This document shows, piece by piece, positions 45,740 through 56,020 of a stretch of 64,000 nt of DNA. The stretch is from assembly GCF_017652985.1 (NCBI RefSeq), contig NZ_JAGGDJ010000019.1, positions 1 through 64,000 on the forward strand. The letters are read 5' to 3'. Position 1 is the first letter of the stretch, and each line of letters starts with the position of its first letter. The notes beneath the pieces were generated by a model. The model did no database searches, was not told where the DNA came from, and saw only the letters and a list, made by a program, of their open reading frames with translations. The position numbers and the translations under genes were made by a program. Source of the DNA: Paenibacillus artemisiicola (lineage in GTDB: Bacteria > Bacillota > Bacilli > Paenibacillales > Paenibacillaceae).

Positions 45740-48487
45740 TTAAGGCCGGGCGGCCAAGACCGTCCGCTTGCTTAAGGAGCCGGCCGGGTCGATCCGGAAT
45801 TGAACTTCCCCGTTCAGATCCGTTCGCGCCGCGGGAATGCCGGCCTCGCGCAGCCGCTCTACGACGGTCGGATGCGGATGTCCGTAAAGATTATTCCGTC
45901 CCACCGAGATGACCGCCTGCGCGGGATGCCAGTACGCAAGCCAGTCGTCCGTCGTCGATGTCTTGCTGCCGTGATGGGATATTTTCATGACGTCGACCGG
46001 CGCCGACGAGAGCGGGGAAGTCGGCGCCTGCTCCTGGAGCTGCGCCAGCAGGCTGCGTTCCTCGGCGGCGTCCGCGTCGCCCGCGAACAGAAACCGCCGG
46101 CCGTACAGATCGAGCAGCAGCGCGACGCTTTCGCCGTTTTGTTCGTCGGCTTCGGGCACCGCGCCCGCCTCCTTCCCGGCTTCAAGCAGCACCGGCGGGG
46201 AGCCGACGATCCGGATGCTGGCATGCGGATCGAGGTCCCAGCCGCGGCCGCCTTCCGCGCGATAGAGCGGGATGCCGGCGTCCACCGCCTCCCGCAGCAG
46301 GGCGACGGCGTCCGGCGAATCCTTGACCGAGCCGTTCCACAGCACCGCGCGGACGGGGATGGAAGCCATTACCGCGAGCAGTCCCTTGATATGGTCGCTG
46401 TCGAGATGCGACAGCACGAGCAGGTCGAGCGCGTGCACGCCCCGCTGCTGCAGCAGCGGCACGACGACCTTGCGCCCGACTTCGAACGGGTCCTTGCGCT
46501 GGCGCCAAGGCTCGCGGCTGCCGAATTCGACGGCGCCCCCTCCGTCGATGAGCATGTGCTTGCCGCCGGGAGTCCGAATATAGATGGAATCGCCCTGGCC
46601 GACGTCGAGAAACTCGACATAGCCATGACGGTCCAGCGCATCCGGGCAATACGCGAAGAGCGCCAGCCCGGCGAGCGACGCGGCGGCCAGTCCCAGCAGG
46701 ACGCGGTTCCGCATTAGCAAACCGGGCGAAGTCGCCGGCAGCCGGATAAACGGCGCCGACCAGACGTCTTCGCCGGCAGGGACGGGCGACGCTCCCCGAA
46801 GCGGCTGCGTCGGCTCGTCCCCCGTATGCCGCGCTGGCGGCAGCGGCGATCCAGGCGGCACAGAGCCGGCATCGGCCGCTTCCGGCGTGCCGAATTCGGC
46901 TTCCTCCTCCGCCCGCTTGGCGGCCTGAAGCCGGCCGAGCGCGCGGAACGCGAGCGCGAGCGCGGCGTAGAACAGCGCGACCCACCACAGCGGCGGCGTC
47001 GCCCAGATCAGCCGGAAGCGGTTCAAGCCGCTCAGCTTCAGGACGAAGCCGAAGGTCAGGTCGTTGCCGACCGCCGCGATCGCGGCGGCGAGCGCGCCCG
47101 CCGGGTGCCACAGGCCGTCCAGCACGAGGGAAGCGCCGCCGAGCGGCATGACGACGAAGCTGATGAACGGCACGAGCACGAGATTGGCCGCGACGGACAG
47201 CACGTGCAGCTGATTGAAGTAATAGATCGTCAGCGGCAGCGACACCGCCTGCGCGACGACCGTGACGGCGAGCAGGTCGCACAGCGACTTGCTCCACCAT
47301 TTGCGGCCGCGGGGCAGCAAGCCGCGGACCGGCGCCGTGCCGAGCATGAGGCCCGCCGTCACGAGGAACGACAGCTGGAAACCGACGTTGCCGAGCATAT
47401 ACGGGTCCCAGACGAGCATGAGCAGGGCTGCCGCCGCGAGCAAGTGCAAGCCGTCCTTCAGCTTGTGAAGGCGAGCCGCCGCGAGGCCGAGCATCGCCAT
47501 GATGCCGGAACGGACGACCGACGGCGAGGCGCCCGCGAGGAACACGTAGAATGGCACGGCCGCGATGAGGATGAGGAGCATCCGCTCGCGCGTCATCCGC
47601 AGGAGTCGCAGCAGGCCGCCGAGCACGTACAGAAACACGGCGACGTGCAGTCCCGAGATCGCGAGGATATGCGTGAGTCCCAGCTGCGAAAACCGTTGAA
47701 ACATGTCGGGATCGAGGTCGTCGCTGATGCCGAGGACGAGACCTTTCATATAACCGGCTTGAACGCCGGGGTACAGCGCGTCCATCCGCCGGCCGAGCGA
47801 GGCGCGCAGCGCGTCGATCGGCTCCAGCAGCGCGGCCGCGCTCCAGCGCGGGCCGGGCGCGGTTCGCACGGCAGCCGCTCCGTCCGCGCCGAGCAGCCAG
47901 TGAATCCGCTGGCCGTGCAAATACGCGCGGTAATCGAAGCCGCCGAAATTGCTTCCCGCGGACGGTACCGACAGCATGCCGGCGACGCTCACCCGCTGCC
48001 CGCGGCGCCAGCCGGCCGCGACGGACAGTTCTTGCTCCTCCGCCAGCTTCACCTGCACGAGCAGCCGCTCCCCGCCCAGCGCGACGGGCGCAGATGCGCC
48101 GCCATCCTGCAGCGTCAGCCTGCCGCCCGACACGCGAAACTGCACCCGGTCGCCGTCGATCTCCGGCGGCGACGCGATCGTCCCGGCCAGCTCCGCCGCG
48201 AATTCGGCGGCGTCCGCCGGCGAAGCCGCAAGCGCCGCGGCATATTGCGCCGGCAGCGCCGCGATGTTGCGGGCATCGGCCCACGACCGCTGCCCGGCGG
48301 CCAGCCCGTACGCCGCCAGACAGGCGGCGGCGAGCGGCCAAGAGCTGCGCCGCGTCAGCGCAAGCGCCGCAAGCGCGGCCAGCAGCGCGGCGCCGGCCAG
48401 CGCGACGCCGCGCGCCGGCATGCCGGCTGCCGCGGAGCTGCCCAGTACCCAGCAGACCGTGAACCATACGAGCGGCCTTGCCGTCAT
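45740..48487 (-). CDS. comEC: DNA internalization-related competence protein ComEC/Rec2
   Basis: The 915-residue channel that brings single-stranded transforming DNA into the cell. It has an N-terminal hydrophobic region, an OB-like part, a competence domain with many membrane helices (for example THILAISGLHVAVFLYVLG), and a C-terminal metallo-beta-lactamase domain with LDVGQGDSIYI, LSHLDSDHIKG and KISHHGSKTST. All the hydrolase ligand motifs are intact. A terminator-like structure lies upstream (48541-48625) between it and comEB, and no strong terminator is seen after its stop. Confidence 0.95.
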   Translation of the reverse strand: MTARPLVWFTVCWVLGSSAAAGMPARGVALAGAALLAALAALALTRRSSWPLAAACLAAYGLAAGQRSWADARNIAALPAQYAAALAASPADAAEFAAELAGTIASPPEIDGDRVQFRVSGGRLTLQDGGASAPVALGGERLLVQVKLAEEQELSVAAGWRRGQRVSVAGMLSVPSAGSNFGGFDYRAYLHGQRIHWLLGADGAAAVRTAPGPRWSAAALLEPIDALRASLGRRMDALYPGVQAGYMKGLVLGISDDLDPDMFQRFSQLGLTHILAISGLHVAVFLYVLGGLLRLLRMTRERMLLILIAAVPFYVFLAGASPSVVRSGIMAMLGLAAARLHKLKDGLHLLAAAALLMLVWDPYMLGNVGFQLSFLVTAGLMLGTAPVRGLLPRGRKWWSKSLCDLLAVTVVAQAVSLPLTIYYFNQLHVLSVAANLVLVPFISFVVMPLGGASLVLDGLWHPAGALAAAIAAVGNDLTFGFVLKLSGLNRFRLIWATPPLWWVALFYAALALAFRALGRLQAAKRAEEEAEFGTPEAADAGSVPPGSPLPPARHTGDEPTQPLRGASPVPAGEDVWSAPFIRLPATSPGLLMRNRVLLGLAAASLAGLALFAYCPDALDRHGYVEFLDVGQGDSIYIRTPGGKHMLIDGGGAVEFGSREPWRQRKDPFEVGRKVVVPLLQQRGVHALDLLVLSHLDSDHIKGLLAVMASIPVRAVLWNGSVKDSPDAVALLREAVDAGIPLYRAEGGRGWDLDPHASIRIVGSPPVLLEAGKEAGAVPEADEQNGESVALLLDLYGRRFLFAGDADAAEERSLLAQLQEQAPTSPLSSAPVDVMKISHHGSKTSTTDDWLAYWHPAQAVISVGRNNLYGHPHPTVVERLREAGIPAARTDLNGEVQFRIDPAGSLSKRTVLAARP

Positions 48488-48540
48488 GATGACCCTCTCC
48501 TTTCGATGTTTGCTTGTCTGCCCGGCCTTCCCCGATAACG

Positions 48541-48625
48541 CAAAAAAACCTCCGGTCCGCCCCGGAAGCGCGTTCCCGGCCGAGGAGGCCGGGGATGACG
48601 CTTCTTGGGGGCAGCCAGAGGTTCT
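48541..48625 (-). terminator. Long composite terminator hairpin between comEB and comEC
   Basis: On the minus strand an 80-base imperfect hairpin: AACCTCTGG ... CCGGAGGTT at the base, a middle GAAGCG/CGCTTC stem and an inner CCCGGCC/GGCCGGG stem, then a run of seven T. It ends any comEB transcript before comEC. Confidence 0.85.
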
Positions 48626-48651
48626 TCCTCCTGGTTGCGTATGCGGTCAAG

Positions 48652-49182
48652 CTACGAAACGACGTTCCTGCTCGCTTGCGCGGGAGGCTCGTACGGCGTC
48701 AATTGGCGGAAAACGATGCCTTTGACGTCCATGAGCGCTTCGACCTTCTCGCTATCCTTGTGATAGACGCGATGGTAGACGATCTCCTTCACGCCGCTGT
48801 TGGCCAGCATGTTCGCGCACGTCCAGCAGGGCTGGTCCGTCACGTACACCGTCGATCCTTCGCGATCGATCCGGTCGGTGAAAAGCAGCAAATTTTGCTC
48901 CGCGTGGATGGTCCGGATGCAGCGCTGCTTCTTGATCATCCGCTCGGCGCCGTCCTCGACCTGCAGCTCGTATTCCTCCACGATCATGCAGCCGTCCTCG
49001 GAGCAATCCGCCACGCCCATCGGCGCGCCGTTATAAGCCGTGCCGAGCAGCTTCTTGCCCTGCACGAGCACCGCCCCGACATGCCGCCGCGGGCAGCGCG
49101 AACGGGTCGCGGCCATATAGGCGATGTCCATAAAATACGTATCCCAGTCTTTTCTCGCGTTGTCGTATGCTTCCGGTACCAT
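48652..49182 (-). CDS. comEB: dCMP deaminase family protein ComEB
   Basis: A cytidine/deoxycytidylate deaminase-fold protein of about 176 residues, the ComEB homologue. The zinc ligands are in TIHAEQNLLL (HAE motif) and QPCWTCANML (PCxxC). A segment of SRCPRRHVGAVLVQGKKLLGTAYNG is the family substrate site (given in part). ATG at 49182 is used; TTG at 49191 after GGAGGAAGG is an alternative. In B. subtilis comEB lies between comEA and comEC; here metY separates it from comEA. Confidence 0.93.
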   Translation of the reverse strand: MVPEAYDNARKDWDTYFMDIAYMAATRSRCPRRHVGAVLVQGKKLLGTAYNGAPMGVADCSEDGCMIVEEYELQVEDGAERMIKKQRCIRTIHAEQNLLLFTDRIDREGSTVYVTDQPCWTCANMLANSGVKEIVYHRVYHKDSEKVEALMDVKGIVFRQLTPYEPPAQASRNVVS

Positions 49183-49222
49183 GGCTTGCAAGTCTTCCTT
49201 CCTCCGGCTGCCGGCCTCGTGC

Positions 49223-50584
<1,362 letters not shown>

Positions 50585-51346
50585 TCATGGACGCAGAACA
50601 ATGAAAGACTTCATCTTTTCTAGTAGTTTCGGACCAATGCCTTTGACCCGAAGCAGATCGTCCGCGCTCTTGAACGGTCCGTTGCGCTCGCGGTCGTCGG
50701 CGATCGCCTGCGCCTTCGCCGCCCCGATGCCGGGCAGCGCGTCAAGCTCCTCCGGCGTCGCGCGGTTGATGTCGACTTTGCCCTCGTCCGCCGCCGAGGT
50801 CGAGCCCGCCTCGGCGCCGGTTCCGGAGAGAGCGCCGGCATCGCCCGCGCTCTCTCCGCCCGGAGCTGCCGTCCCGGCATTCCCGCCGGCTTTGCCATCA
50901 GCGTTGCCGCCTGCCGCCTGCGTTCCGGCACCCGTCCCGGCCGCGCCGGTTCCGGCGCCCTCTCCGGCCGCGTTCGTTCCGCCGGCCGCCGCGCTTGACT
51001 CGCCGGCTCCATCCCCGTACCCGGCCGGCGTCTTGCCGCCCCCCTCGCCTGTCGCGCCCGCTCCGTCCGCTGCCGCCTTCCCCGGCTCCCCGCCCGAAGC
51101 GGTCCCGGCCGCCGCGCCGCCGCCATGGGCCGGCGCATCCGCCTTGCCGGCTTCCAGCGCGCCGAGCGCTTCGGCCGCCTGCGCGTTCATCGCGGTCCAC
51201 TGCGGCGGCCGCGCGGCCGCGTCCCGCTGCATCAGCGCCGCCGCGATCAGCGCGACGGAAGCGGCGGCGCACAGCGCGGCGCCCCAGCGAGCCGCGCCCC
51301 AGCGCCCGGCGCGCCATCGATTTTGCCAAACGGGTCGTTTCTTCAT
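50585..51346 (-). CDS. comEA: ComEA-type DNA-binding competence protein with a long Gly/Ala linker
   Basis: A 253-residue membrane protein with one transmembrane segment (about 18-39), a linker of about 140 residues made almost wholly of Gly, Ala, Glu and Thr (about 58-188), and a C-terminal double helix-hairpin-helix domain (VDINRATPEELDALPGIGAAKAQAIADDRERNG, given in part, then FKSADDLLRVKGIGPKLLEKM). The HhH domain binds double-stranded DNA in ComEA. I see no SLBB-like domain between membrane and HhH, which Bacillus ComEA has. It is divergent from comER and upstream of metY. Confidence 0.92.
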   Translation of the reverse strand: MKKRPVWQNRWRAGRWGAARWGAALCAAASVALIAAALMQRDAAARPPQWTAMNAQAAEALGALEAGKADAPAHGGGAAAGTASGGEPGKAAADGAGATGEGGGKTPAGYGDGAGESSAAAGGTNAAGEGAGTGAAGTGAGTQAAGGNADGKAGGNAGTAAPGGESAGDAGALSGTGAEAGSTSAADEGKVDINRATPEELDALPGIGAAKAQAIADDRERNGPFKSADDLLRVKGIGPKLLEKMKSFIVLRP

Positions 51347-51540
51347 ACGGATCTCCCCTTCGTCGTTCTACGATCTTTTTCCGAAAATCGGTCATGTCGG
51401 CCTTGCCCGCCCGCATAATGTAGTAAGAGCATCTTCGTTTGGGCCGAAAGGCCCATTCGAAGCGTTCGTCAGGCCGCATGGCCATCCAAACGTCTGTTGA
51501 AGCTGCGCCTACGAAAGTGGGGCGCATGGGAGGGATTGCA

Positions 51541-52380
51541 ATGAATGTCGGGTTTATCGGGATTGGAAGCATGGGCAGCCTGCTGATCGATGCGTTCATC
51601 GGATCGGGCGCACTCAAACCATCGCAAATCACGGCCAGCAATCGAACGCTCGCGAAAGCCGTCTGCCTCGCCGACCGACACCCCGGCTTGCAGGCCGTCC
51701 CCATGAATCGCGATGCCGTGATCGGCCAGGACATCGTGTTTCTATGCGTCAAGCCGATGGAATACAAAACGGTGCTCGACGGCATACGCGAACACGTGCA
51801 GGCGAGCCAGCTGATCGTATCGATCACGAGCCCCGTCCTGCTGGACCAACTGGAGGACGCCTTGCCCTGCAAGGTGGCCAAGGTCATTCCCAGCATCACC
51901 AATTACATGTGCAGCGGCGCTTCGCTCTGCATGTACGGCAACCGGATGACCGAAGCCGACATCGCCCGGCTGAACGGCCTGCTGTCTTATATCAGCGAAC
52001 CGCTGCCGATCGACGAGTCGCACACGCGCATCGTCTCGGATCTGTCCAGCGTCGGTCCCGCGATCATGTCCTGCCTGCTGCAGCGGTTCATCGACGCGGC
52101 GGCCGAGGAGACCGGCATCCCGCGCGAGCAGGCCCGGCTCATCGCGAGCGAAATGCTTCATGGCACGGGGCAGCTGCTGACCTCGGGCGGCATGTCGCCG
52201 GAGGAGCTGCAGGCGAGGGTCGTCGTGCCCGGCGGCATTACGGCGCAAGCGCTCGCCCTGCTGAACCGCGAGCTCGACGGGGTGTTCAACCGGGTCATCC
52301 GGGCGACGCACGCCAAGTACCGGGAAGATCTGGAGCGCGTCGCCGACAGTTTATACGGCAAAGAGGTGAACGGCCCTTAA
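51541..52380 (+). CDS. comER: Late competence protein ComER (P5C-reductase-like)
   Basis: A 279-residue protein of the ProC/ComER family with an N-terminal NAD(P)-binding motif (GFIGIGSMGSLLIDAF) and a C-terminal helical dimer domain (EMLHGTGQLLTSGGMSPEELQARV, given in part). The VVPGGITAQALALL segment resembles the P5C reductase signature. ComER is thought to be non-enzymatic or regulatory. GGGAGGGAT lies 7 bp before ATG. Divergent from comEA across a 194-bp gap, as in B. subtilis. A terminator overlaps its stop codon. Confidence 0.92.
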   Translation: MNVGFIGIGSMGSLLIDAFIGSGALKPSQITASNRTLAKAVCLADRHPGLQAVPMNRDAVIGQDIVFLCVKPMEYKTVLDGIREHVQASQLIVSITSPVLLDQLEDALPCKVAKVIPSITNYMCSGASLCMYGNRMTEADIARLNGLLSYISEPLPIDESHTRIVSDLSSVGPAIMSCLLQRFIDAAAEETGIPREQARLIASEMLHGTGQLLTSGGMSPEELQARVVVPGGITAQALALLNRELDGVFNRVIRATHAKYREDLERVADSLYGKEVNGP

Positions 52381-52416
52381 CGCATGCTTTGCGTTAAGAG
52401 GTCGTTCACCTCTTTT
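52360..52416 (+). terminator. Bidirectional terminator between comER and leuS
   Basis: AAAGAGGTGAACG pairs with CGTTCACCTCTTTT, with an inner CTTAACGC/GCGTTAAG stem. The first arm lies in the last codons of comER, through its stop codon. It serves the convergent comER and leuS genes. Confidence 0.88.
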
Positions 52417-52431
52417 CTGTGCCCGCAGGGA

Positions 52432-54870
52432 TTAGCCTACGACGATATTGACGAGCTTGCCTTTGACGACGATCAGCTTGCGGACCGTCTTGCCCGCGAT
52501 CGCTTCGGCCACTTTATCCGATGCTTTCGCGATCCGTTCCATCTCCGCTTCGTCCGTGTCGGCCGCGATGGAGAGGCGTTCGACGATTTTGCCGTTCACT
52601 TGCACGACGATTTCGATCTCCTGATCGACCGTCCACGCTTCTTCGTACGACGGCCATGCCGCGTACGTCAGCGCGTCTTCGCGGCCGAGCTTCGCCCACA
52701 GCTCTTCGGCGATGTGCGGCGCGAGCGGCGACAGCATTTGCGCGAAATTCGCCATCGCTTCGCGCGGCAGCGATTCCGCTTTGTACGCGTCGTTGACGAA
52801 GATCATCAGCTGGCTGATCGCCGTGTTGAAGCGCAGGTTCTCGTAGTCGTCCGTCACTTTCTTCACGGTGCGGTGCCACGTGCGCTTGAACGCGTCGGAG
52901 GAGCCCTCGCCGATCTTCTCGCTCAGCTCGCCGTTCTCTCCGACGAACAGGCGCCATACGCGGCCGAGGAAGCGATACATGCCTTCCACGCCGTTCGTGT
53001 TCCACGGCTTCGTCGCTTCCAGCGGGCCCATGAACATTTCGTACATCCGCAGCGTGTCCGCGCCGTAGACGTTCACGATGTCGTCCGGATTGATGACGTT
53101 GCCGCGCGATTTGGACATCTTCTCGTTGTTGGTGCCGAGAATCATCCCTTGGTTGACCAGCTTGTGGAACGGCTCCTTCGTGTCGACCACGCCGATATCG
53201 TACAGCACCTTATGCCAGAAGCGGGCGTAAAGCAGGTGAAGCACCGCGTGCTCCGCGCCGCCGATGTAGAGATCGACCGGCAGCCATTCCTTCTGCTTCT
53301 CCTTGGAGCTCAGCTCCTTGTCGTTGCGCGGATCGATGAAGCGCAGGTAGTACCAGCAGCTGCCCGCCCACTGCGGCATCGTGTTCGTCTCGCGGCGCGC
53401 GCGCATGCCCGTCTCGGGATCGACCGTCTCCACCCATTCCGTCACGTTCGCGAGCGGCGATTCGCCCGTGCCCGACGGCTTGATCTGGTCGACGTCCGGC
53501 AGCAGCAGCGGCAGCTGGTCCTCCGGCACCGGCTTCATCGTGCCGTCCTCCAGATGGAGAATCGGAATCGGCTCGCCCCAATACCGCTGGCGGCTGAACA
53601 GCCAGTCGCGGAGACGGTACGTTACCTTGCCCTGGCCCTTGCCTTCCGCTTCCAGCCACGCGATGGCCTTCGCGATCGCCTCTTCGGTGCCCAGCCCGTT
53701 CAGGAAGCCGGAATTGACGTGCGGCCCGTCGCCGGCGAACGCGGCTTGCCCGACGTCGCCGCCCTGCACCACTTCCACGATCGGCAGGCCGAACTGCTTG
53801 GCGAACTCCCAGTCGCGCTCGTCATGGCCCGGAACCGCCATGATCGCGCCCGTGCCGTAGCCGGCCAGCACGTAATCGGCGATCCAGACCGGCACGCGCT
53901 CGCCGTTGATCGGATTGATCGCGTACGTCCCCGTGAACACGCCGGTTTTGTCCTTCGCCAGATCCGTGCGCTCCAGATCGCTCTTGCGCGCGGCCGTCTC
54001 CTGATAGTCCTTGACCGCCGCCGCTTGCTCCGGCGCCGTGATCGCCGCCACGAGCTCGTGCTCCGGCGCAAGCACGCAGTACGACACGCCGAACAGCGTA
54101 TCCGGACGGGTCGTGAACACCGCGAACGAAGCGTCGCGGCCGTCGATCGCGAACGTCACTTCCGCGCCCTTGGACTTGCCGATCCAATTGCGCTGCATGT
54201 CCTTGATGCTCTCCGTCCAATCGAGCTCTTCCAAATCCTCGAGCAAGCGCTCGGCGTATTCCGTGATCTTCAGCACCCATTGGCGCATCGGCTTGCGGAT
54301 GACCGGGTGGTTGCCGCGTTCGCTGAGGCCGTTGATGACTTCTTCGTTCGCGAGCACCGTGCCGAGCGCCGGGCACCAGTTCACCGGCACTTCCGCGACG
54401 TACGCAAGGCCCTTTTTGTACAGCTGGATGAAGATCCACTGCGTCCACTTGTAATAATCCGGATCGGTCGTGCTGAACTCGCGGTCCCAATCGTACGAGA
54501 ATCCGAGCGACTTGATCTGGCGGCGGAAATTATTGATGTTCTTGACCGTGATCTCGCGCGGATGCTCGCCCGTGTCGAGCGCGTGCTGCTCCGCCGGCAG
54601 GCCGAACGCGTCCCAGCCCATCGGATGAAGGACGTTGTAGCCGCGCATTCGTTTATAGCGGGATACGATGTCCGTGGCCGTATAGCCTTCCGGATGGCCG
54701 ACGTGAAGTCCCGCCCCGGACGGGTACGGAAACATGTCCAGCGCGAAAAACTTCGGCTTGCCCGGATCCTCCGTCGTTTTGAACGTTTTGTTCTCGTCCC
54801 AGTGCCGCTGCCATTTCGGTTCGATGGCAAGCGGGTTGTATCCCTGCTGTTCCTGGCGTTCCTGCGTCAT
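52432..54870 (-). CDS. leuS: Leucyl-tRNA synthetase
   Basis: An 812-residue class I synthetase. The HIGH-type motif is [18 protein letters not shown] (HVGH), and KMSKSRGN is intact. The editing domain (CP1) is present with [19 protein letters not shown]. The start [13 protein letters not shown] has GGGAGG 10 bp upstream. Expression is controlled by a leucine T-box in the leader (54923-55200). It interrupts the yqeM-comER pair found in B. subtilis. Confidence 0.98.
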   Translation of the reverse strand: MTQERQEQQGYNPLAIEPKWQRHWDENKTFKTTEDPGKPKFFALDMFPYPSGAGLHVGHPEGYTATDIVSRYKRMRGYNVLHPMGWDAFGLPAEQHALDTGEHPREITVKNINNFRRQIKSLGFSYDWDREFSTTDPDYYKWTQWIFIQLYKKGLAYVAEVPVNWCPALGTVLANEEVINGLSERGNHPVIRKPMRQWVLKITEYAERLLEDLEELDWTESIKDMQRNWIGKSKGAEVTFAIDGRDASFAVFTTRPDTLFGVSYCVLAPEHELVAAITAPEQAAAVKDYQETAARKSDLERTDLAKDKTGVFTGTYAINPINGERVPVWIADYVLAGYGTGAIMAVPGHDERDWEFAKQFGLPIVEVVQGGDVGQAAFAGDGPHVNSGFLNGLGTEEAIAKAIAWLEAEGKGQGKVTYRLRDWLFSRQRYWGEPIPILHLEDGTMKPVPEDQLPLLLPDVDQIKPSGTGESPLANVTEWVETVDPETGMRARRETNTMPQWAGSCWYYLRFIDPRNDKELSSKEKQKEWLPVDLYIGGAEHAVLHLLYARFWHKVLYDIGVVDTKEPFHKLVNQGMILGTNNEKMSKSRGNVINPDDIVNVYGADTLRMYEMFMGPLEATKPWNTNGVEGMYRFLGRVWRLFVGENGELSEKIGEGSSDAFKRTWHRTVKKVTDDYENLRFNTAISQLMIFVNDAYKAESLPREAMANFAQMLSPLAPHIAEELWAKLGREDALTYAAWPSYEEAWTVDQEIEIVVQVNGKIVERLSIAADTDEAEMERIAKASDKVAEAIAGKTVRKLIVVKGKLVNIVVG

Positions 54871-54922
54871 GATTCGTGTGCCTCCCTGTTCTTCGGCTTG
54901 CGCCTTTCCGCGCAAGCGGCAA

Positions 54923-54967
54923 TAAAAAAACCTCCCGCCCCCAGCGATAGTCGCTAGGGACGAGAGG
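54923..54967 (-). terminator. T-box regulated terminator ahead of leuS
   Basis: On the minus strand CCTC-CGTCCC-AGCG pairs with CGCT-GGGGCGGGAGG followed by TTTTTTT. It is the alternative to the antiterminator that uses the T-box sequence. Confidence 0.85.
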
Positions 54968-55200
54968 CATGCGCTCCCGTGGTACCACCCTAGTTAACGG
55001 ACGGATATGCTTTACCGCCGTTCACTCGTTACCCTTAACGCGGGCGAGACGGCATGCTTTCCCGGATCCGAAACCCGGTTCGCACGCGGCTCCGAGGCGA
55101 GTTCGCTTCGCGCTGGTCCGGCTTCCACCACCCGCCGGCTCTCTTGACCTAACGCGGCCCAAGCTACTGCTCCTCTTCAACGCCTTACAAAAAAATGGTT
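54923..55200 (-). ncRNA. Leucine T-box riboswitch of leuS
   Basis: On the minus strand the T-box sequence AGGGTGGTACCACGGGAG (54974-54991) precedes an intrinsic terminator (stem from 54931 and a run of seven A on plus). Upstream, stem I shows GAGGAGCAGTAGC and AGAGAGCCGGCGGGTGGTGG-type elements, and the specifier reads CUC (Leu) at 55099-55101 in the GAACTCGCCTCGGAGC loop. Uncharged tRNA-Leu would pair with it and allow leuS transcription. Confidence 0.93.
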
Positions 55201-55206
55201 AGTTCG

Positions 55207-55235
55207 ATTATAATGAAGCCGCCCTGCCCTGTCAA
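55207..55235 (-). promoter_or_regulatory. Consensus sigma-A promoter of the leuS leader
   Basis: On the minus strand TTGACA and TATAAT are both exact and spaced by 17 bp. Transcription would start about 55200, at the beginning of the T-box. Confidence 0.93.
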
Positions 55236-55263
55236 GGCGGGATCCGCCCGGATCGGACAAGAT

Positions 55264-56010
55264 TCACTTCACCGCGGCGAAAAACAATCGTTCCGCGTCG
55301 CCGTCCGGCGCTTCCAGCTCGAAATCCGCGTACCGGTCCACCTGCGAGAAGCCCGTCGCCAACAGCGCTTCCCGGATCCATTCCGCGTCGTACGCGCGCT
55401 GCACGTGCACTTCCTCGATCCGCGCGTACGCGCCGCCGGAACGCTCCGCGAAGATCGTCAGCCGATGCTCGATCTCCATCCGGTCCTCGTCCAGCTCGCT
55501 CGTCCAGATGTAGGCGACGTCCGGCTCGTCCAGCACGAACGGCTGCTCCTCCGCGTAGCGAGCCAGCGTCCGCGGCGCATGAACGTCGAACAGGAACACG
55601 CCGCCCGGCTTGAGTCCGCGGTACGTCGCCCGGAACGCGTCCAGCACGTCGTCGTCGTCCGTCAAATAATTGAGGCAGTCGCAAAAGGAGACGACGCTGT
55701 CGACGGGCCGGCCGACATCCCATTCCGTCATGTCCTGCCGCAGCCAAATCGCCGTCCCGCTTGCGGCGGCATCGTCCTGCTTGCTCCGGGCGATCGCCAG
55801 CATGTCGGACGACAAGTCGATGCCGTACACCGTATAGCCCGCCCGCGCGAGCGGAAGGGCGATGCTGCCCGTGCCGCAGCCCAGGTCGACCACGGTCGCG
55901 GGCTTCCCGTACCGCCGCCAGCAGGCGTCCGCGAACGCGAGCCACCGCGGATAAGGCATGTCCGCCATGAGCCGGTCGTACACGGCGGCGAATTGCGTAT
56001 ACGCTTCCAT
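55264..56010 (-). CDS. Class I SAM-dependent methyltransferase, YqeM-like
   Basis: A 248-residue small-molecule-type methyltransferase with SAM motif VVDLGCGTGSIALPLARAG near residue 38, followed by YGIDLSSDMLAIA and VSFCDCLNYL. The position between rsfS-side genes and comER corresponds to B. subtilis yqeM. The start MEAYTQFAAVYDRLM is preceded by AGGGGG; in-frame codons upstream lack a ribosome site. The substrate is unknown. It follows the CvfB-like gene by 10 bp. Confidence 0.85.
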   Translation of the reverse strand: MEAYTQFAAVYDRLMADMPYPRWLAFADACWRRYGKPATVVDLGCGTGSIALPLARAGYTVYGIDLSSDMLAIARSKQDDAAASGTAIWLRQDMTEWDVGRPVDSVVSFCDCLNYLTDDDDVLDAFRATYRGLKPGGVFLFDVHAPRTLARYAEEQPFVLDEPDVAYIWTSELDEDRMEIEHRLTIFAERSGGAYARIEEVHVQRAYDAEWIREALLATGFSQVDRYADFELEAPDGDAERLFFAAVK

Positions 56011-56020
56011 CGTCGGCCCC

